Shown piece after piece: positions 59,326-64,000 of a DNA stretch of 64,000 nt; the first letter of the stretch is position 1, and every line of letters begins with the position of its first letter. A program made the position numbers and the translations under genes. The stretch covers positions 5,952,001 through 6,016,000 of the forward strand of contig NZ_JARUBH010000009.1 in the NCBI RefSeq assembly GCF_029626105.1, read 5' to 3'. Origin of the DNA: Solwaraspora sp. WMMD792 (GTDB taxonomy: Bacteria > Actinomycetota > Actinomycetes > Mycobacteriales > Micromonosporaceae). Below the pieces are notes generated by a model. That model was not told the DNA's origin. It saw only the letters and a list, made by a program, of their open reading frames with translations, and searched no databases.

Positions 59326-61309
59326 GCCAGTGCTGAGCGATCCCCGCGACGAGTCCGACAACACCGCCGGCCGGCCGCAGCGGCCGGCCCGGGACCGGCC
59401 GGACCCGCTCACCTCGATCACCCCGCCGCTCGGTCCGAACGGCATCCCGGGCGAGGCCGCCCCCGGTGACGCCGTACCGCCCGCCGCGACCCGGCACAGC
59501 GGCGTGCCGCTGCGTCCCGCACAGCACGGCCACAGCGCACGGCACAGTTGGCCGCTGGTCGTCCCGGTCAGCGCGGCACCGGCGGGCAACGCGCCGCCCA
59601 GCCCGCCGCCGAACCCACCACCGCCCGGGTCACGGCAGCCCGGTCCACCGATGTCGGCTCCGCCGGTGTCGGCCCCGCCGGTGTCCGGTCCGGCGTGGGC
59701 CGCGCCACCCACCGCCCGGCCCACGGGCGCACCCCGGCCCGGCATCCAGCCCGGTGCCGCCCCGGCCACCCTGCCCCCGGTGACCCCGCCGCCGACCGCC
59801 CCGCCTTCCGTAACCCAGCCGCGCCCCGCCCCGCCACCCGTCACCGCGCCGCCGACCGCGCTGGCGCCAGCCACCACGCCGCCGATCACCCCCGACACCA
59901 CCGGCACCGGTGCGCTGGCCCGGCCGCGTACCGACTTCGCGCTGGTCCGCGAGCTGCGCCGGGAGCTCAGCACCCGGCTCACCCGCTGGCAGCGGGGTCG
60001 CGAGTTCACCATCGACGAGGAGGACGTCGAGCGGGCCCGGATCGCCGTCGCGGTCGTCGCCGAGTACGCCGACCAGGTCCGCCGGGCCGGCACCCCGCTG
60101 ACCGCGTACGAGGAACGGGTGCTGCTCGACCAGGTCACCGCCGAACTCGTCGGGCTCGGCCGGCTGCAGACCCTGCTGGTCGACGACACCATCGAAGAGG
60201 TCCACATCCTCGGCTGCGACCAGGTGCGGATCACCCGGCGCAACGGGCAGGTGGACTGGCACGCCCCGATCGCCGACAGCGACGACGAACTGGTGGAGAT
60301 CCTGCAGGCGGCCGCCCGCCGGGCCGGGGCCACCGAACGGTCGCTGTCCACCTCGAAGCCGACGCTGGACCTGCAACTGCCCGACGGCAGCCGGCTGGCC
60401 GCCGTCTACCTGGTCAGCCACCGCCCGTACGCGGTGATCCGCAAGCACAACACCCTGGACATCAGCCTCGACGACGTGGCCGGCGGCCGGCCCGACCTGG
60501 ACGAGATGATCGACGTACTGGTCCGCGACTTCCTGCGGGCGTCGATGCGGGCCGGGCTGAACATCATGGTCGCCGGGCTGGCCGGGGCCGGAAAAACCAC
60601 CATCATCCGGGCGTTGATGGACGAGATCCCGCCCGACGAGCCGTACGTGCTGCTGGAGGAGAGCCGCGAACTGCTGCCGGCCCGGCGTACCGAACGGCAC
60701 CGGGCGGTGATGAGCTTCGAGGCACGGGAGGGCCACGGCGAACGCGGTTTCGACGGCCGACCGGCCGGTGAGGTGAGCATCGCCGACCTGATCCCGGTCT
60801 CGCTGCGGATGGGCGTACTGCGGATCATCGTCGGTGAGGTCCGGTCCCGGGAGATCGTGCCGATGCTGCAGGCGATGACCACCAGCCGCGGCTCGATGTG
60901 CACCATTCACGCCCGTACCCCGTCCGGGGTCGGCGAGCGGATCGTCGAGCTGGCCCTGTCGCACGGCCGGGAGATGACCGTCGACCAGGCCCGCCGGATG
61001 GCCGGCAACGCCCTCGACCTGATCGTCTACGTCACCGTCGAGGACGAGACCGGCATCGGCGGGCGCAAGCACCGGTTCGTCTCGCACGTCGAGGAGGTGA
61101 TCGGGGTCGGTGAGGGCGGTCGGATCGCCACCACCACCGTCTTCGGCCCCGGCCCGGACGGCCGGGCGGTCCCCCGGCACCTGCCGGAACGGATCCGGGA
61201 GCAGCTGCTGCGGGTCGGCTACGACGCCCGGATGTTGTCCCGCTACATCGAGGCGGGTGTCGGCGCCTGGCGTCGGCCACGGCACACCGTCCTGCGGGGG
61301 CACCGGTGA
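59315..61309 (+). CDS. Tad/Flp secretion ATPase TadA/CpaF
   Basis: 664 aa. Residues 1-200 are a Pro/Ala-rich disordered extension, unusually long. From about 205 comes the CpaF-type N-domain, and the type II/IV secretion ATPase core: MVAGLAGAGKTTIIRALMDE (Walker A, Lys near 424), VLLEESRELLPARRTERHRA (Asp box, here with Glu/Glu), LRIIVGEVRSREIVPMLQAM (Walker B) and TSRGSMCTIHARTPSGVGER (His box). These are the parts needed to power pilus assembly. The low-complexity extension probably tethers it to a partner. Overlaps tadB by four bases. Confidence 0.96.
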   Translation: MRFEPVLSDPRDESDNTAGRPQRPARDRPDPLTSITPPLGPNGIPGEAAPGDAVPPAATRHSGVPLRPAQHGHSARHSWPLVVPVSAAPAGNAPPSPPPNPPPPGSRQPGPPMSAPPVSAPPVSGPAWAAPPTARPTGAPRPGIQPGAAPATLPPVTPPPTAPPSVTQPRPAPPPVTAPPTALAPATTPPITPDTTGTGALARPRTDFALVRELRRELSTRLTRWQRGREFTIDEEDVERARIAVAVVAEYADQVRRAGTPLTAYEERVLLDQVTAELVGLGRLQTLLVDDTIEEVHILGCDQVRITRRNGQVDWHAPIADSDDELVEILQAAARRAGATERSLSTSKPTLDLQLPDGSRLAAVYLVSHRPYAVIRKHNTLDISLDDVAGGRPDLDEMIDVLVRDFLRASMRAGLNIMVAGLAGAGKTTIIRALMDEIPPDEPYVLLEESRELLPARRTERHRAVMSFEAREGHGERGFDGRPAGEVSIADLIPVSLRMGVLRIIVGEVRSREIVPMLQAMTTSRGSMCTIHARTPSGVGERIVELALSHGREMTVDQARRMAGNALDLIVYVTVEDETGIGGRKHRFVSHVEEVIGVGEGGRIATTTVFGPGPDGRAVPRHLPERIREQLLRVGYDARMLSRYIEAGVGAWRRPRHTVLRGHR

Positions 61310-62214
61310 ACCTGCCCGCCAACATCGAGGTCATCGCGGTCGTAGCTGGCGCCGCCTGCGTCGGCGGACTGGTCCTCGCCGTCGTCGCGCTGATCGGCAC
61401 CAGCCGGCCACCCGGGCCACCGTCGCGGGCCGGGCTGCTGGTGCGCCGGCTCTGGCTGGGCTCCGGCACCAGCCGCAGCGAGCAGCGCCAACATCAGGCG
61501 CTGCTGGTCGGCGCCGGGCTGGTCGGCGCGTTCGCCTTCCTGGTCACCGGCCTGCCGGTGGCCGGCATCCTGGTCGCGGTCGCCGTGCCGGGGGCGCCGT
61601 GGCTGTTCAACGTCGGCAAGGCGGAGCGGCGGGCGATCGCCCGGATCGAAGCCGTCGGCGAGTGGACCCGCCGACTCAAGGATGTCTCCGGCACCGGCCA
61701 GGGTCTGCAGCAGGCGATCATCGGCACGGTCAGCACCGCCCCTGAGCAGATCAACCCGGAGGTACGGGATTTGGCGTCCCGGCTACAGGCCGGCTGGCTG
61801 GGCCGGACCGCGCTGCTGGCGTTCGCTGACGAGATCGGCGACCCGGTCTGCGACCAGGTGGTGGCGGCGTTGATCCTGCACCTCACCGACCGGGGCGAGC
61901 GGCTCGGTGACGTCCTGGGGTCGATCGCGAACGCGGCCGCCGCCGAGGTCGCCACTCGCCGCGAGGTGGAGGCCAAACGCACCCAGCCCCGGTTCGCGGT
62001 GCGGTTCCTGACCGTGATGACCCTGCTGGTCCTCGGGTACGGGCTGGTCAACCCGGACTACATGGCGCCGTACGGCACGCCGACCGGCCAACTGGTGATG
62101 GTCTCGCTGGGCGGCCTGTTCGTCGCGCTGCTCGTCTGGGTGCGGCAGATGAGCATCCCGCCCCGACCGGCCCGGTTCCTCGCCGCCCCGGACCCGGACG
62201 AGGTGCTGTCATGA
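61306..62214 (+). CDS. Tad system inner-membrane protein TadB
   Basis: 302 aa with the type II secretion F domain. Helices at the N-terminus (VVAGAACVGGLVLAVVALIG, ALLVGAGLVGAFAFLVTGLP, VAGILVAVAVPGAPWLFNVG) precede the cytoplasmic domain (VGEWTRRLKDVSGTGQGLQQ, DRGERLGDVLGSIANAAAAE) and the last helices (FLTVMTLLVLGYGLVNPDYM). TadB and TadC form the platform that TadA drives. Start GTG overlaps tadA. Confidence 0.93.
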   Translation: MNLPANIEVIAVVAGAACVGGLVLAVVALIGTSRPPGPPSRAGLLVRRLWLGSGTSRSEQRQHQALLVGAGLVGAFAFLVTGLPVAGILVAVAVPGAPWLFNVGKAERRAIARIEAVGEWTRRLKDVSGTGQGLQQAIIGTVSTAPEQINPEVRDLASRLQAGWLGRTALLAFADEIGDPVCDQVVAALILHLTDRGERLGDVLGSIANAAAAEVATRREVEAKRTQPRFAVRFLTVMTLLVLGYGLVNPDYMAPYGTPTGQLVMVSLGGLFVALLVWVRQMSIPPRPARFLAAPDPDEVLS

Positions 62215-63080
62215 TCCTCAACTGGCAGTTGACCGTCGCGGTGGTCAGTGGAGCGCTGGTCGGCCTCGGGGTCTTCCTGCTGCTGCGGGAGACCAGCCCG
62301 GCCACGCCGGCGCTCGGGCCGGCGCTGCGCCGGCTGCACCACACCCAGGGCCGGCCGGGTGTGGTCGCCGTAGACAGCGATCTGGCCTGGCTGACCGGCG
62401 TGGTCCGGTGGCTGCGGCCACCGCACAAGGAACTCGCCCTGCTCGGCCGGACCCCGGAGCAGTACGCCCTGTCGCTGCTGTTGTCGGCGTTGATCGGGCT
62501 GGTCGCGCCGCCGGTGCTGGGCATGGCGCTTGGCGTGGTCGGCATCGACCTGCCGGTCGCCGTACCAGTGGCCGCCGGCCTGGTGCTGGCGGCGGCGGCC
62601 GCGCTGATCGCCCACCAGGACGTGGTCAGCAAGGCCCGGCAGGCCCGGCGGGAGTTCAGCCGGGCGGTCTGCACCTATCTGGACCTCGTCGCATTGCAGC
62701 TGTCCGCGGCGCACGGGCCGGTACAGGCGTTGGAGCGGGCGGCGAAGGTGTGTGACGGGTGGGTCTTCGAACGGATCCGGGAGGCGCTGCGGCTGGCCCA
62801 GCTGCAGATGCATTCGCCCTGGGACGAGTTGCGGGACCTGTCTGACCAGATCGGCGTGCCGGAACTCGGTGACGTCGGATCGATCATGCAGTCGTCGGGC
62901 ACCGAAGGTGCCCAGGTGCACGAGACGTTGCGTAGCCGCGCCGACTCGTTGCGCGACCAGATCAGGACCGACAACCTGGCTCGGGCGGAGGCGGTCACCG
63001 GCCGGCTCGACATCCCGGGAGCGTTCCTGGTTTTCGTCCTGATCGGCTTCGTCCTATATCCCTTCCTGGCCCGGATCTGA
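62211..63080 (+). CDS. Tad system inner-membrane protein TadC
   Basis: 289 aa type II secretion F protein. YALSLLLSALIGLVAPPVLG, VAAGLVLAAAAALIAHQDVV, then a cytoplasmic domain (FSRAVCTYLDLVALQLSAAH, LRDLSDQIGVPELGDVGSIM with the conserved Glu/Gly-rich helix) and the final helix IPGAFLVFVLIGFVLYPFLA. Start ATG overlaps the tadB stop. Followed after 57 bases by the small pilin-like gene, so the gap may hold an RNA processing or additional ribosome site. Confidence 0.93.
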   Translation: MILNWQLTVAVVSGALVGLGVFLLLRETSPATPALGPALRRLHHTQGRPGVVAVDSDLAWLTGVVRWLRPPHKELALLGRTPEQYALSLLLSALIGLVAPPVLGMALGVVGIDLPVAVPVAAGLVLAAAAALIAHQDVVSKARQARREFSRAVCTYLDLVALQLSAAHGPVQALERAAKVCDGWVFERIREALRLAQLQMHSPWDELRDLSDQIGVPELGDVGSIMQSSGTEGAQVHETLRSRADSLRDQIRTDNLARAEAVTGRLDIPGAFLVFVLIGFVLYPFLARI

Positions 63081-63137
63081 CCGCCCGGATATGACCGCCC
63101 GGCGGCCGCCGGGCAGACCCCCGAAAGGACACTCACC

Positions 63138-63380
63138 ATGCAGATATTCACCCGCCTCTACCTCGCGGTGGCCGACCGGATCGGCGAGCTGCGCGGCGCC
63201 GCCGAACGGGACCGGGGCGACAGCCCGGTCCCCACCGCGGTGATCATCGTCGGGCTGGCGCTCGTCGCGATCGCCGTCCTCGCCTGGGCGTCGAACCTGG
63301 CGTTCGACTTCATGAACGCCAACCCGGACCCGTCGAGCGACCTGCCGGACTCGGGCAACTTCCCGGGCGGCGGCGATTGA
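63138..63380 (+). CDS. Small pilin-like membrane protein, 80 aa
   Basis: Position after tadC and size are those of Flp-type pilins or their minor forms. A short basic start is followed by DRGDSPVPTAVIIVGLALVA and one hydrophobic helix, then a Pro/Asp/Ser tail. The usual pilin processing motif (Gly followed by Glu at +5) is not clear: the helix begins after DSPVPTA, so it may not be cut by the prepilin peptidase. AAAGGAC ribosome site before ATG 63138. It overlaps the next gene by four bases. Confidence 0.8.
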   Translation: MQIFTRLYLAVADRIGELRGAAERDRGDSPVPTAVIIVGLALVAIAVLAWASNLAFDFMNANPDPSSDLPDSGNFPGGGD

Positions 63381-63898
63381 TCGGCGACATGTGCCGTCAC
63401 TTCGCCGGCCGGGCGGGCCGGACCATCCCCACCCCGGTGGCCCGGCCCGCCCCCACCCCGGTGGCCCGGCCCGCTCCCACCCCGGTGGCCCGGCCTGCCC
63501 GGGACCGGGGCGCGGCGCCGGTCGAGTTGGCGATCCTGCTGCCGGCGATCCTGCTGCTGCTGTTCGCCTCGATCCAGGTCGCCGCGCTGTTCCTGGCCCG
63601 TACCGTGGCGTTGAGCGCCGCCCAGCAGGCGGTCACCGCCGAACGCGGCTACGACGCGTTGGGCAGCGGCAACGCCGACACCGGGGTGGGTGCGCAACGC
63701 GCCGCCGCGTTCCTCGCCGACGCCGGCGACTGGCTCGACCCGGACCCGCTGCCGGAGCCGTCGGTCGGCCCGGACGGGCGGTACGTGTCGTACACCGTCA
63801 GCGGCAAGGCGCTGTCCCTGATACCGGGTGTGACTTTCACCGTCAGCGAGACCGCCAACGGCGAGATCGAGCGGTTCGAGCAGGTCGCGGGAGGCTGA
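63377..63898 (+). CDS. TadE-family protein
   Basis: 173 aa pseudopilin-like protein. After a Pro/Thr-rich segment (three PTPVARPA units) comes GAAPVELAILLPAILLLLFA, the TadE-like motif with the Glu in the hydrophobic helix, then IQVAALFLARTVALSAAQQA and an outer beta-rich domain. TTG start at 63377 overlapping the previous stop is the coupled start; ATG 63389 is an alternative. The Pro repeats come from 24-base DNA repeats at 63433-63504. Confidence 0.85.
   Translation: MIGDMCRHFAGRAGRTIPTPVARPAPTPVARPAPTPVARPARDRGAAPVELAILLPAILLLLFASIQVAALFLARTVALSAAQQAVTAERGYDALGSGNADTGVGAQRAAAFLADAGDWLDPDPLPEPSVGPDGRYVSYTVSGKALSLIPGVTFTVSETANGEIERFEQVAGG
63433..63504. repeat. Three 24-base repeats encoding PTPVARPA
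   Basis: Units such as CCCACCCCGGTGGCCCGGCC recur three times in the N-terminal coding region of the TadE-like gene. They are in frame. Confidence 0.75.
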
Positions 63899-63900
63899 TC

Positions 63901-64000
63901 GTGCGGCGACGCCATGCGGGCTGCGGCCGGGGCCGTGACCAGGGCCGCGACCGGGGCTCCGTCTCGGTGGAGGTGGCCATCCTCACCCCGGCGTTCCTGC
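63901..64000 (+). CDS. Second TadE-like protein, N-terminal part
   Basis: Only the first 33 codons lie in the window. An Arg/Gly-rich start is followed by DRGSVSVEVAILTPAFL, the TadE/TadF helix motif with Glu at the expected place. GTG at 63901 begins two bases after the previous stop, so translation is coupled. It extends the tad operon beyond the window. Confidence 0.8.
   Translation, partial: MRRRHAGCGRGRDQGRDRGSVSVEVAILTPAFL

Noticed and set aside
57733-60351. 872 aa minus-strand frame opposite the tad genes
   Set aside because: Shadow; the tad genes on the plus strand are well supported.
1-64000. CRISPR arrays and tRNA genes
   Set aside because: No repeat-spacer periodicity and no TTCGA-type T-loop with a cloverleaf was found in the gaps.

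Overview
The window is very GC-rich chromosomal DNA from an actinomycete, most likely a member of the Micromonosporaceae. The case rests on codon bias, frequent GTG/TTG starts, 4-base start/stop overlaps, leaderless starts, and a conserved actinobacterial gene order: murJ, pcnA, ino1, PadR, DUF5318, class A PBP, then rpsF-ssb-rpsR-rplI and dnaB. No tRNA, rRNA or CRISPR array was seen. All assignments come from reading the sequence and recalled family motifs; no search was run.

Layout. 1-9 kb: the start of murJ, a hypothetical gene, CCA-adding enzyme, two small-gene clusters, a ribbon-helix-helix protein, a GNAT acetyltransferase, Ogt, inositol-phosphate synthase with a PadR regulator and its palindromic operator, and DUF5318. 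9.4-17 kb: a bifunctional penicillin-binding protein, two polytopic membrane proteins meeting tail to tail, and endonuclease IV. 17.4-19.2 kb: the S6-SSB-S18-L9 operon, with an RNA fold over the rpsF ribosome site that resembles the S6:S18 autoregulatory element. 19.2-25.3 kb: a beta-helix lipoprotein, a disordered membrane protein, a DnaA-box cluster, and dnaB carrying a class 3 intein in its P-loop. 25.4-31.3 kb: a minus-strand run of zinc-ribbon protein, phosphoribosyltransferase, two CrcB fluoride-channel subunits, a GT-C transferase and a GGDEF-EAL protein.

31.8-34.5 kb: moaC-mog-moeA-moaE. 34.5-45.2 kb: a GT87-like mannosyltransferase, DoxX, an orphan AAA ATPase, two paralogous proline-rich membrane proteins, a HAF-repeat exported protein, and a PHP-UvrD fusion. 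45.2-48.8 kb: a metallophosphoesterase, moaD-moaA and a fructosamine-kinase-like protein. 48.8-50.6 kb: an IS200/IS605 insertion whose tnpB is interrupted by an amber codon. 50.7-55 kb: DUF4192, a small hypothetical gene, the frameshifted remains of an alkaline-phosphatase-superfamily gene, fdhD and a VapBC-type pair. 55-64 kb: a Tad/Flp-type secretion or pilus locus (prepilin peptidase, lipoprotein, secreted protein, SAF protein, CpaE-like, TadA, TadB, TadC, small pilin-like and TadE-like proteins) that runs off the window.

Themes. Molybdenum-cofactor genes lie in two clusters plus fdhD, together able to serve a formate-dehydrogenase-type enzyme. Several genes start 6-7 bases after a -10-like hexamer with no ribosome site, suggesting leaderless mRNAs. 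The most interesting features are the class 3 DnaB intein with a decayed endonuclease, the DnaA-box cluster beside dnaB, the rpsF leader fold, the PHP-UvrD fusion, and the interrupted TnpB with a possible surviving guide RNA.
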